DNA from: Hydrogenimonas sp.
GTDB taxonomy: Bacteria > Campylobacterota > Campylobacteria > Campylobacterales > Hydrogenimonadaceae
DNA length: 48,792 nt
NCBI GenBank assembly: GCA_030826715.1
Contig: JAUUDL010000082.1
Location: forward strand, 1-48,792
Reading direction: 5' to 3'
The notes under the pieces were generated by a model, which ran no database searches, was not told where the DNA came from, and saw nothing but the letters and a program-made list of their open reading frames with translations. The position numbers were made by a program, and so were the translations under genes. Shown piece after piece: positions 9,059 through 17,709 of this stretch (position 1 is its first letter; every line of letters begins with the position of its first letter).

Positions 9059-10447
9059 TCAGCCGACAGTTTTCTTCGCCTCTTCGATCAGATCGTTCAT
9101 CAGTGACTGGATGCGTTCGAGCGCCTCGGGGCTTTTGGCTTCGAAACGGGTCACCAGAATCGGGGTCGTGTTGCTCGCGCGTACGAGCCCCCAGCCGTCG
9201 TCGAAGATGACCCGCACGCCGTCGATCGTGACGATGTCGCGGATGGCGAGATCCTTTTTCCGTTCGACCAGTATCTTTTTGAGCGCGTCGATGATGGCGA
9301 ATTTCTTCTGGTCGGTCGTTTGGACCTTGATCTCGTCGGTGCTGTAGAGCGTGGGGAGTTTGTCGTATTCGGCATCGAAATCGAAACCGTTCCTGAGCAT
9401 CTCTAGGATGCGCATCATCGAATAGATCGCATCGTCGTACCCGAAATAGCGGTCGTTGAAGAAGATGTGCCCGCTCACTTCCGCTGCCAGATCGGCCCCC
9501 GTCTCTTTGAGCTTCACCTTCAGGTTGGAGTGCCCCGTTTTGTACATGATCGCTTTGCCGATCTTGTCGATTTCGTCATACATGATCTGGGAACATTTCA
9601 CTTCGCCGATGACGGTGGGTTTTTTGCCCTCCCCGGCCATCTCTTTGGCGAAAAAGAGGGCCAATATGTCACCTTTGAAGTTTCGATTGCGGCTTAAAAA
9701 GGCGATGCGGTCACCGTCGCCATCGAACGCGAAACCGTAATGTGCCTCCTTTTCCAGCACCTTTTTCAGATCCTGCAGGTTCTCCTCTTCGCTCGGGTCG
9801 GGGTGGTGGTTGGGGAAGGTGCCGTCGGGTTCGCAGTAGAGCTTTTTGGCGGGGATGCCAAGTTTTTCGAGCAGCGGTTCGACGGCGATGCCGGCCGCCC
9901 CGTTGCCGCAATCGATCGCGATGTTCGGATCGAACCCTTCAAGATGGGCGAAGGCTTTGGCGAGGTAATCGACATAGTGCCCAACGGCGGGGATCGAAAT
10001 GGCATCGGTGACCGTCGGGATCGCCATCTCGGACGCTTCGACATCGCGCCCCAGGGCGTAGATATCCTCACCGAAAAAGGGCTGCTGTCCAATCGTGATC
10101 TTGAAACCGTTGTACTCGGGCGGGTTGTGCGATCCGGTGATCTGGATGCCTCCGGCGGGCGTCACCTCCTGTCCGGCGACTTCGAACGGATTGAAGTTGC
10201 AGAAATAGTTGACCGGTGTCGGTGCCATGCCGCCGTGCAGTACGATCACCTCCGCGGCATTGAGGCCGCTGACGAGCCAGTCGCTCAACGTCGGGGAGTG
10301 CGTTCTGGCGTCGTAGGTGACGACGGCGTAATCGCCTCGCTCTTTGATCTTTTTGCCCAGATAATAGCCGATCCTCTTGACTGTCTCTTCGGTCAGGTCT
10401 TCCTGGAAGATGCCCCGGATATCGTACTCTCTGAATATATGCTGCAT
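9059..10447 (-). CDS. Phosphomannomutase/phosphoglucomutase
   Basis: 462 aa; FREYDIRGI, GIQITGSHNPPEYNGFK, FAFDGDGDRIAFL, VRASNTTPILVTRFEA. Confidence 0.93.
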   Translation of the reverse strand: MQHIFREYDIRGIFQEDLTEETVKRIGYYLGKKIKERGDYAVVTYDARTHSPTLSDWLVSGLNAAEVIVLHGGMAPTPVNYFCNFNPFEVAGQEVTPAGGIQITGSHNPPEYNGFKITIGQQPFFGEDIYALGRDVEASEMAIPTVTDAISIPAVGHYVDYLAKAFAHLEGFDPNIAIDCGNGAAGIAVEPLLEKLGIPAKKLYCEPDGTFPNHHPDPSEEENLQDLKKVLEKEAHYGFAFDGDGDRIAFLSRNRNFKGDILALFFAKEMAGEGKKPTVIGEVKCSQIMYDEIDKIGKAIMYKTGHSNLKVKLKETGADLAAEVSGHIFFNDRYFGYDDAIYSMMRILEMLRNGFDFDAEYDKLPTLYSTDEIKVQTTDQKKFAIIDALKKILVERKKDLAIRDIVTIDGVRVIFDDGWGLVRASNTTPILVTRFEAKSPEALERIQSLMNDLIEEAKKTVG

Positions 10448-10531
10448 GTCATCTCTTTTTTTGCGACCATTTTATCGAAAAAGCGCTTGTGGTAAAATTG
10501 CGGCGCAAAGCCAAAATTACAAGGGAATATT

Positions 10532-11128
10532 ATGGGTTTCGATAAGAAGGCACAGACATGGGACCAGTCGGACAGAAGACAGGCGCTGGCGGCGGCGATC
10601 GCCCACGCTATCGAAAAGAGAGTGCCGCTAACAAGATCGATGCATCTGCTCGACGTGGGTGCCGGTACGGGACTGCTTTCTCGAAGACTTGAACCGTATG
10701 TCAAAAAAATCACCGCCGTCGACAACTCTTCCGGTATGCTCGAAAAGCTCTCTGAAGTCGCTCCCTGCATCGAGACGGTCTATTCCGACATCCTGGACTT
10801 CCGGACGGATGAAAAATTTGACGGTATCGTCAGTTCGATGACGCTGCACCACATTGAAGATTCGCAAACACTGATGAAACATCTCTTTTCAATGCTCAAA
10901 GAGGGCGGCTTCATCACACTGGCGGACCTGGCTCCCGAAGAGGGCGATTTTCACGACGGTGGCAACGAAGATGTCCATCATTTTGGATTCGAAGAATCGG
11001 CGCTCAAAGAAAAGGCCGAAAAAGCGGGATTCAAAAATATCTCTTACGAGATCATCTATACAGTCAAAAAGGGTGACGGAAGAGAGTACGACATCTTTTT
11101 ACTGACTGCTAATAGACTTCTTGCATAA
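10532..11128 (+). CDS. Class I SAM-dependent methyltransferase
   Basis: LLDVGAGTGLLSRRLEPYVKKITAVDNSSGMLEKL; C-terminal codons and stop fall inside the terminal repeat of the 11115-11380 element. Confidence 0.9.
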   Translation: MGFDKKAQTWDQSDRRQALAAAIAHAIEKRVPLTRSMHLLDVGAGTGLLSRRLEPYVKKITAVDNSSGMLEKLSEVAPCIETVYSDILDFRTDEKFDGIVSSMTLHHIEDSQTLMKHLFSMLKEGGFITLADLAPEEGDFHDGGNEDVHHFGFEESALKEKAEKAGFKNISYEIIYTVKKGDGREYDIFLLTANRLLA

Positions 11129-11380
11129 CTCCTATATGCCTCAGCGAAAGCAGGAGAGTTTTAATCGAGGCATATGTTCTTCAGCGTAGCCGAAGCTATG
11201 GTGAAGATTATCTAACGAAGAGTAAAGCGCTCTTGCTTTCGCCCTACGGGAGCGCTAAAAAGTGGCAATCTTGCACAAAAAAATGTTGTATACTTAGCTT
11301 CGGCTAGGAATAAAAATTTATTTTGCACAACCTCACCGCTTTTTAGCACTCTGAGGCGTATGGGAGTTATGCAAGAAGTC
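11115..11380. mobile_element. MITE-like non-autonomous element, 266 bp, with about 30-bp terminal inverted repeats and 5-bp TSD (TAATA)
   Basis: Left end GACTTCTTGCATAACTCCTATATGCCTCAG; right end reverse complement GACTTCTTGCATAACTCCCATACGCCTCAG (2 mismatches). TAATA at 11110-11114 and 11381-11385. No plausible transposase ORF. Confidence 0.85.
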
Positions 11381-12543
11381 TAATAGATAATTTCTCCGTC
11401 GATACAAATTCGGTTGCGGCCGGCTTCTTTGGCGCAGTAGAGATTCTTGTCGGCCATATCGATCGCTTCATCGAGGTTGGAGGCGTTGGCCGTATCTGTA
11501 TTGACACCCATCGAAACGGTCACGGCGATCTTTTTGTCATCGATGACGAAGGGTGAGTTTTCGATCGTGTGTTTGATGCGTCTGGCCACATGTTTCGTCT
11601 CCTCTTCATCGTTCGTTTTAAGAAAGATCACGAACTCTTCTCCGCCGAAACGAACGATGTAATCCTCTTCACGCAGCTGCTTTCTGATGCGCCTCATCAA
11701 TGTCCTGAGGACTTTGTCGCCAATGTCGTGGCCGTAGGTATCGTTGATCTTCTTGAAATGGTCCAGATCCAGAATAATGAGGTGGTAGTGGCGATATTCG
11801 CCGTTGGCCAACACTTCGTAGAGGAATTTTCTGTTGTACACTTCCGTCAAAGGATCGAAGAAGCTCGTTTTTCTCCCTTTGAAATAGTAGTAGATCTGCG
11901 TATAGGCAAACACCAGCAGCATCAGGATGATCGACGCGATGACGATCATGATCCATTTGATTTTGACAAACCGGCTTTCGATATCCGACTGAATCGAGGC
12001 GGAGAGATCGGCGCCGATGATCCCTGCGGCGTGTTCGCCCCGAACGATCGGCACGGCGACCGTCACCCAAAGTTTTCCCTGTTTGACATGCTGATAAAAA
12101 GTCTTCAAATGGCTTTGGTATACACTCTCCCAGACGGGAGATACAGGTTCGAACCGTTGTGAAAGCATCGCTTTTTTTGAAGGGTCGCTTTCGGTATCGA
12201 GAAGGTATCGATAGTGTCCTTTGGCATCTTTGTAGATGACAAAAAGGTTGTCGACTTCGGGCGTCTTGAAGTAGCCCAGATCTCTTTCGAGTTCTCTTTT
12301 GAGCAGTGGGTTTTTCCGAAGTTTTTCGACGATGTTTCCGCCGTCCGCTTTGTCCAGAATCATTTTCCCGGCATTTTCGAAAAACATCTCATATCGCTGA
12401 ACGATCGTGTGGACCATATCTTCTCTCGTCGATTTCAAGACGTCGTCGACATGGATATAGAGGTAGAACATCACCACCGTCAGCAGCCCCAGCAAAAAGA
12501 TACCGATCTTTAGAACCCTGTCGAACTGTCTCGTAACAGTCAT
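11380..12543 (-). CDS. Membrane diguanylate cyclase with periplasmic sensor region
   Basis: Two TM segments, GGEEF domain (RFGGEEFVIFLK) with RxxD inhibitory site (REED) five residues upstream. Confidence 0.92.
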   Translation of the reverse strand: MTVTRQFDRVLKIGIFLLGLLTVVMFYLYIHVDDVLKSTREDMVHTIVQRYEMFFENAGKMILDKADGGNIVEKLRKNPLLKRELERDLGYFKTPEVDNLFVIYKDAKGHYRYLLDTESDPSKKAMLSQRFEPVSPVWESVYQSHLKTFYQHVKQGKLWVTVAVPIVRGEHAAGIIGADLSASIQSDIESRFVKIKWIMIVIASIILMLLVFAYTQIYYYFKGRKTSFFDPLTEVYNRKFLYEVLANGEYRHYHLIILDLDHFKKINDTYGHDIGDKVLRTLMRRIRKQLREEDYIVRFGGEEFVIFLKTNDEEETKHVARRIKHTIENSPFVIDDKKIAVTVSMGVNTDTANASNLDEAIDMADKNLYCAKEAGRNRICIDGEIIY

Positions 12544-12971
12544 TGGATATCTTCCAGATAGTTTTGCATCTCTTTGTCCAGATCCACGTGAAAACGCTCG
12601 ATCCTCGGGGCGGAGAAAAGAATGGTGGGGCGGCTTTTGAGCCAGAAAAAGGCACCTATGGCGCGCTTGTCTTCCAGAAAAATCCTATACGAGTCGGTCA
12701 GAATAGGAACGTTTTTGCATTGACCGGCGGGAATCTTCGCTTCTTTGGTCTCGATGGCGAGTGTGGCATCTTCGCAGCGCTCGACTATTTCTATGTCTCG
12801 AATCTTACGAAGCAGCCGCCGCATGTCGGGATCTGGCGTATAGATCCGATAACCAGGAAGATGCACGTCGTGAATGATCCGCTCCCATATCTTTCTGTCG
12901 GGATCACCGAACGTCGATGCCGCAAGCAGCAGTGGCACGAGAAAGAGTGCAAGGACTCTCAAAACAACCAC
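12540..12971 (-). CDS. Small secreted/periplasmic protein of unknown function
   Basis: 143 aa with signal-peptide-like N-terminus (MVVLRVLALFLVPLLLAAS); 4-bp overlap with the diguanylate cyclase, 13-bp overlap with the receptor gene. Confidence 0.75.
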   Translation of the reverse strand: MVVLRVLALFLVPLLLAASTFGDPDRKIWERIIHDVHLPGYRIYTPDPDMRRLLRKIRDIEIVERCEDATLAIETKEAKIPAGQCKNVPILTDSYRIFLEDKRAIGAFFWLKSRPTILFSAPRIERFHVDLDKEMQNYLEDIQ

Positions 12972-14878
12972 TCCAGCGAAAGGTAGAGCTGACGATCGAC
13001 CACCGGCAAAATGACACGGCCGGATTGTTGCGTAACAAGATCGTAGGTATAAAAAGCGCTCTTCTTCGCCTTCCCGAGAATATTGGTCCCCTTCAGCGCC
13101 ACACTCAGATCACGACCGACATGGTATTTCAGACCGGCGTTGTAGTCGTAACCGGTTCTGACGTGGTTACTCCCCTTGTGAGCGACCAGTTCGTTGAAGA
13201 GGTCGACTTGACCGAATGTATCGAGCAGTCTCACGTAGCCGCCGAAGAAGTTCTTGGTATTCGTGAAATAGGAGATGTTGTTGAAATGGTTCCAGAATAT
13301 ATCCAGATCGAGCCGATGCTCTTTGTTGAACCGGTATTGGTAATCGAATGCCGTGTTCTGAAAATAGATATGTTTCGAGGAATCGCCGTTTGGCGAGTTT
13401 TCGATGAAACTGTTTTTCGCTTGCGTGTAGAGAAAAAGTATTTTTGCCGTGGCGCGCTCTTTTGTATAGGCTGTCTCCATCGAGAAGGTGTTGTATTTCT
13501 GCGAATCGAGTGGCATATGCTGCATCAACTGGGAATAGAGTTCGGTCGGTGCTTCCGTATGGGTCAGGAACGTCTTGAAAGAGAGGTCGCCCCAAATGGC
13601 GTTGTAGCCGATGCGCCCCTGCCATGTCGTCAGCGATTCGCTTCTGTCGGCCATCGACTGCCGCGCCTTGAAGAGGTAGCGATTGAGCGTCATTGAAATC
13701 GTCAGCAGCGCCTGGGGGTTGATAACGTACTGCTCCTGCCCGTACATCGAGCCGATATGGTAATGGGCCTGCTTGTTGGGCATTGCGTTGCCATTGACGA
13801 TGAACTTCTCGAAATCGATCGATTTGTAGCGGTATTTCAGGCCCGCTCTGAAGTGATGCTTCCCGATACCGTAGTTTTTGGCCACCTGTGCCGTCAATAC
13901 ATCGCCATCGACTTCGAAATCGATGCGGTTGTGCGGCCCGATCGTCTGAGGCATGTTCGTCTGCATCCATATCGGAGCATCCGATTCCATTATCGCGTCA
14001 TAACGTGAGTGCAGATAGTTCAGGCGTGTTTCCAGGGTATCGTCGCACCACTTTTTCTGATAGGAGGCTCTGAAAAATGGATTTTTCCACGCTTGACCGG
14101 TGGGGGTGACTTGCATGCTTTGCGCGGTAAAAGGATCGTGCTTGGGAAAGAAATACTCCAGATCGAGATGGTGACCGTCACGGTTCAAGTTGGCGAAGAG
14201 GTGACGTTGGCTCTCGTCATGTGAGATGTCGTACCCCAGATGGTTCTGATGCGGGTAGTTGTTGCGCCTCTGCTGCAGATAGGCGAAATAGGACCACTCC
14301 TCAAGCTCTTTGGCGTGCGAGACGGCCGCTTCGTGCCCGCCGCGATCCATCAGCCGTCCTGTCAGTTTGCCGCCATTTTCCCTTTCAGGATCCTTGGTAT
14401 AGAGTTTGATGACGGCCGCTGCCGGTTCGGTCGTAACGTCAAGCATCGGCACACCCGTATAGATTTCGACATGGTCGAACATATCCATATCGATGTTGCC
14501 ATACAGCGCCACGCCGCTTCCGAACATGCTGGTGATGATTTCATGGTCGTTGACGAAAATTTTGATCAGGTCGCTCGAATAGAGAAACGGTTGATTGGCG
14601 AGCGGGTCGATCATCCCGAGACCGTTTCGGTCCACACGGATGAAGCGGATGGTCTTGATCAGGTCCGTCAGACAATAGACCTGCATCCGCTCAAGATCGT
14701 CTCGGGTATAGACGACCAGATAACCCGCGCTTTCGTCCTTGGTCTTTTTCGAAAGATCGCTCTCTTTTCGGTAGGTATCGAGGATCGATTCGATCGAATC
14801 CTGTGCCGACACATACTGCCACCCCAACGTAGCGAGAATAAGGGTCGCGAGCAGAGAGCTTTTTTTCGTGTCAGTCAA
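12959..14878 (-). CDS. TonB-dependent receptor-like outer membrane protein
   Basis: Signal sequence, plug-like region (YLVVYTRDDLERMQVYCLTDLIKTI...), long beta-barrel-like C-terminus ending in an aromatic residue (SLEWLF). Start proposed at TTG 14878 (MTDTKKSSLLATLILATLGWQ). Confidence 0.8.
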   Translation of the reverse strand: MTDTKKSSLLATLILATLGWQYVSAQDSIESILDTYRKESDLSKKTKDESAGYLVVYTRDDLERMQVYCLTDLIKTIRFIRVDRNGLGMIDPLANQPFLYSSDLIKIFVNDHEIITSMFGSGVALYGNIDMDMFDHVEIYTGVPMLDVTTEPAAAVIKLYTKDPERENGGKLTGRLMDRGGHEAAVSHAKELEEWSYFAYLQQRRNNYPHQNHLGYDISHDESQRHLFANLNRDGHHLDLEYFFPKHDPFTAQSMQVTPTGQAWKNPFFRASYQKKWCDDTLETRLNYLHSRYDAIMESDAPIWMQTNMPQTIGPHNRIDFEVDGDVLTAQVAKNYGIGKHHFRAGLKYRYKSIDFEKFIVNGNAMPNKQAHYHIGSMYGQEQYVINPQALLTISMTLNRYLFKARQSMADRSESLTTWQGRIGYNAIWGDLSFKTFLTHTEAPTELYSQLMQHMPLDSQKYNTFSMETAYTKERATAKILFLYTQAKNSFIENSPNGDSSKHIYFQNTAFDYQYRFNKEHRLDLDIFWNHFNNISYFTNTKNFFGGYVRLLDTFGQVDLFNELVAHKGSNHVRTGYDYNAGLKYHVGRDLSVALKGTNILGKAKKSAFYTYDLVTQQSGRVILPVVDRQLYLSLEWLF

Positions 14879-15770
14879 TCTGCTTGCTCTTTCTGTGGTA
14901 ACGCTGCACGATTTCCGGATCGGGGTGAAGCGTGGTTTCAGCCTTCTCTTTTCCTTCGTAGGGGATGTTCGAAAGGACGTAGCGGATCGACTCCAGTCGT
15001 GCGGATTTTTTGTCGTTGCTCTTGACGATGATCCATGGGGCATAGCTGGTGTGGGTACGGCTGAACATCTCCTCTTTGTAGTAGGTCACTTTGTCCCACA
15101 TCTTCTGTGCCTGCTTGTCAACAGGGCTCAACTTCCACTGTTTCAGTGGGTTGGTTTCACGCTCCTTGAACCGTTTCTGCTGCTCCTCTTTCGAGATGGA
15201 GAACCAGAATTTGATGATAATCATGCCGTCGTCGATCAGGGCGTGTTCGATTTCTGGGACCTCTTGCATGAAGCGCTCGTACTGCTCCTGCGTACAGAAA
15301 CCGAATGTCGGTTCGACGATGGCGCGGTTGTACCAGCTGCGGTCGAAAAAGACGATCTCTCCCGGGTTGGGAAGATGGGCGAAGTAACGCTGGAAATAGA
15401 ACTGTCCCGCTTCGACGTCGCTGGGTTTTGGCAGCGCCACGACACGATAACGGCGCGGGTTGAGACGCTCGGTGAATCGTTTGATGGAACCGCCTTTTCC
15501 CGCCGCATCGCGGCCTTCGAAGATGATAAGCACCCTCTTTTTGTTTTCAAAGACCCAGTTTTGAAGCTTGATGAGTTCCACCTGCAGTTTGACCAGGTCC
15601 TCTTCATAGATAACCGTTCGGATCGCTTTTTGGACTTTCTTTCCCTTGGCCAGAAGCCTGAGACCGGACTTTTGGGAGAGTTTGTTGATCTTTTGCTGTA
15701 CGCGTTCGACGCGTTCGAGAAGCTCCTTGTCCTTGACATGTTCTTTGATATATTCAAGATCTTTATTCAT
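14871..15770 (-). CDS. ppk2: Polyphosphate kinase 2 family protein
   Basis: 299 aa; FEGRDAAGKGGSIKRFTERLNPRRYRVVALPKPSDVEAGQFYFQRYFAHLPNPGEIVFFDRSWYNRAIVEP. Confidence 0.95.
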   Translation of the reverse strand: MNKDLEYIKEHVKDKELLERVERVQQKINKLSQKSGLRLLAKGKKVQKAIRTVIYEEDLVKLQVELIKLQNWVFENKKRVLIIFEGRDAAGKGGSIKRFTERLNPRRYRVVALPKPSDVEAGQFYFQRYFAHLPNPGEIVFFDRSWYNRAIVEPTFGFCTQEQYERFMQEVPEIEHALIDDGMIIIKFWFSISKEEQQKRFKERETNPLKQWKLSPVDKQAQKMWDKVTYYKEEMFSRTHTSYAPWIIVKSNDKKSARLESIRYVLSNIPYEGKEKAETTLHPDPEIVQRYHRKSKQID

Positions 15771-16017
15771 GGAACATCCTTTAAAATGAAAGTGTTGAAT
15801 TTTACTTAAAACAAGATTTTAACGTTATAAAATGACATATTAATATTATATTTGTATATGCGAATGTTTCTTTTCGAAATGCTTCAAAAACATATTCTGT
15901 GTTCAATATCGGCATATTTCGAAAATTGTTTTGCCGATGCATCGCCGAGCATCTACGTGGTCGGCTCTTTCCAAATGTACCCTTTGATATAATAAAACGA
16001 AAAAAGAGGTCGCCGGT

Positions 16018-17709
16018 TTGAAAAGAGTGTTGTTTCTGATTCTTTGCTTTGGAGCCATCGCCCAAGCGGCGCTTCTTCCTCTAAAATTCACCGGCAACCA
16101 TGCCATCGACGATCGCACGCTCTATGAAGTGGTCGGGCTCAAAAAACCCTATTTTTTCGAATTTTGGAAAGGGGCGCCGAAGATCGATGAAACGAAAGTG
16201 GCACCCCTTCTAAGAATGGTGGAGAACTACTACAGATCGCGCGGCTTCTATCACGCCCGGGCCACGGAGTTTCAACGCGACGGAAACATTATTATAAAAA
16301 TTGACGAAAACGCCCCGATCCTCGTCGCCAATGTCGCCACCATCTCTCAGATTCCGATAGAGGATTTGATTTTGTTCCACCTGCACGATCGGTTCGATCC
16401 GATGAAATTCGTCGAAAGTAAAAAAAACATACGCGCCCGATATGCCAAGGCAGGATACTGCAACGTCGAGCTCAACGCCAAAGCGTTCGTGGATATCGAA
16501 AAGAACCTCGCCTATCTGGTCTATGACGTGACGCCTCACAATATCTGCCATTTCGGGTCGGTGAACGTCCATACACCCAGCAATGTCGACGAAGCGATCA
16601 TCCGATCAATGCTCTACTTCAAAGAGGGCGACACCTACACGACTGAAAAGATCAAGGAGAGCTACAAAGAGATCTACGCCAACGAAGGGATCGATCGTGT
16701 CACGATCAACGATACACGACACAAGGGGGATGTCGTACCGATCGAAGTGTCGGTCTCGGTCCATCCCAAGCCGATCCACTTCAGCGCAGGTGCCGGTGTG
16801 AGCAGCGACGAGGGGATTACCCTGCAGACGGGTATCAAACATCGGAACTTCCTGGGCGATCTCAGAACCGTCGGTATCGAGGCACGCTACTCGGAGGTCA
16901 AGGAGTATCTCCGCCTGAGCGGCGATATGCCTCTTCGAAATCACTACAGGCTCGGTGCCTTGGCTGGTGTGAGCGAAGAGCATTTCGACGGCTACGACGC
17001 ACGATCTTTGTCGATGAAGGCCAATCTGATCCGCAAAGTGATGAAACGCTCGTGGGAAGCGGCACTGATATACGACGATACCACCACCTCCAACAGTCGC
17101 GACCCCGTCAATTTCCCCAACGGAAATGTCCGACTGCTCAGCCCTCTGGCGGCATGGGATCTGGATATGCGCGACTCGATGATGGAGCCGACCAGGGGCT
17201 ATCGGCTCCACGGCGAATTCACGGGTGCACTCAAAGCGCTGCTTTCAGACGCCACTTACTACAAGATTACGCTCACGGCCGCGTGGCATAAACCGATGGG
17301 CGAAAGCGTCTTTTCGACACGACTGAAATTTGGAACGATCAAATCCCTCCAGGGAAAGATTCCGCCCTCGTACCGTTTCTATGCCGGCGGAATGAACTCC
17401 AACCGCGCCTACGGCTACCGGCAGCTCGGGCCCAAAAACAGTTATGGCGATCCAATCGGTTCCCACAGCATCACCGAAGCGAGCATCGAATACAGATATC
17501 CCCTCTCCGCCGGTTTCAAAGCGGTCCTCTTTTCCGATGCCACATGGCTCTCATCCGAAGCGATGCCCGATTTTTCAGACGCCACGATCGCCGTGGGGCC
17601 CGGGATTCGATACATCACGCCGATTGGGCCGCTGGCGATCGACGTAGGCTTCGATACCGCACGAATTTCGCAATACGCCATCCATTTTCATATCGGAGAG
17701 CTCTTCTGA
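16018..17709 (+). CDS. tamA: BamA/TamA-family outer membrane protein
   Basis: 563 aa, signal peptide, POTRA-like repeats, C-terminal surface-antigen-type barrel; TTG start; 1-bp stop/start overlap with the TamB-like gene. Confidence 0.85.
   Translation: MKRVLFLILCFGAIAQAALLPLKFTGNHAIDDRTLYEVVGLKKPYFFEFWKGAPKIDETKVAPLLRMVENYYRSRGFYHARATEFQRDGNIIIKIDENAPILVANVATISQIPIEDLILFHLHDRFDPMKFVESKKNIRARYAKAGYCNVELNAKAFVDIEKNLAYLVYDVTPHNICHFGSVNVHTPSNVDEAIIRSMLYFKEGDTYTTEKIKESYKEIYANEGIDRVTINDTRHKGDVVPIEVSVSVHPKPIHFSAGAGVSSDEGITLQTGIKHRNFLGDLRTVGIEARYSEVKEYLRLSGDMPLRNHYRLGALAGVSEEHFDGYDARSLSMKANLIRKVMKRSWEAALIYDDTTTSNSRDPVNFPNGNVRLLSPLAAWDLDMRDSMMEPTRGYRLHGEFTGALKALLSDATYYKITLTAAWHKPMGESVFSTRLKFGTIKSLQGKIPPSYRFYAGGMNSNRAYGYRQLGPKNSYGDPIGSHSITEASIEYRYPLSAGFKAVLFSDATWLSSEAMPDFSDATIAVGPGIRYITPIGPLAIDVGFDTARISQYAIHFHIGELF

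Noticed and set aside
15771-16017. AT-rich gap before tamA as a possible ncRNA or gene remnant
   Set aside because: Only a promoter-like TATAAT near 15992 was visible; no convincing structure or ORF.
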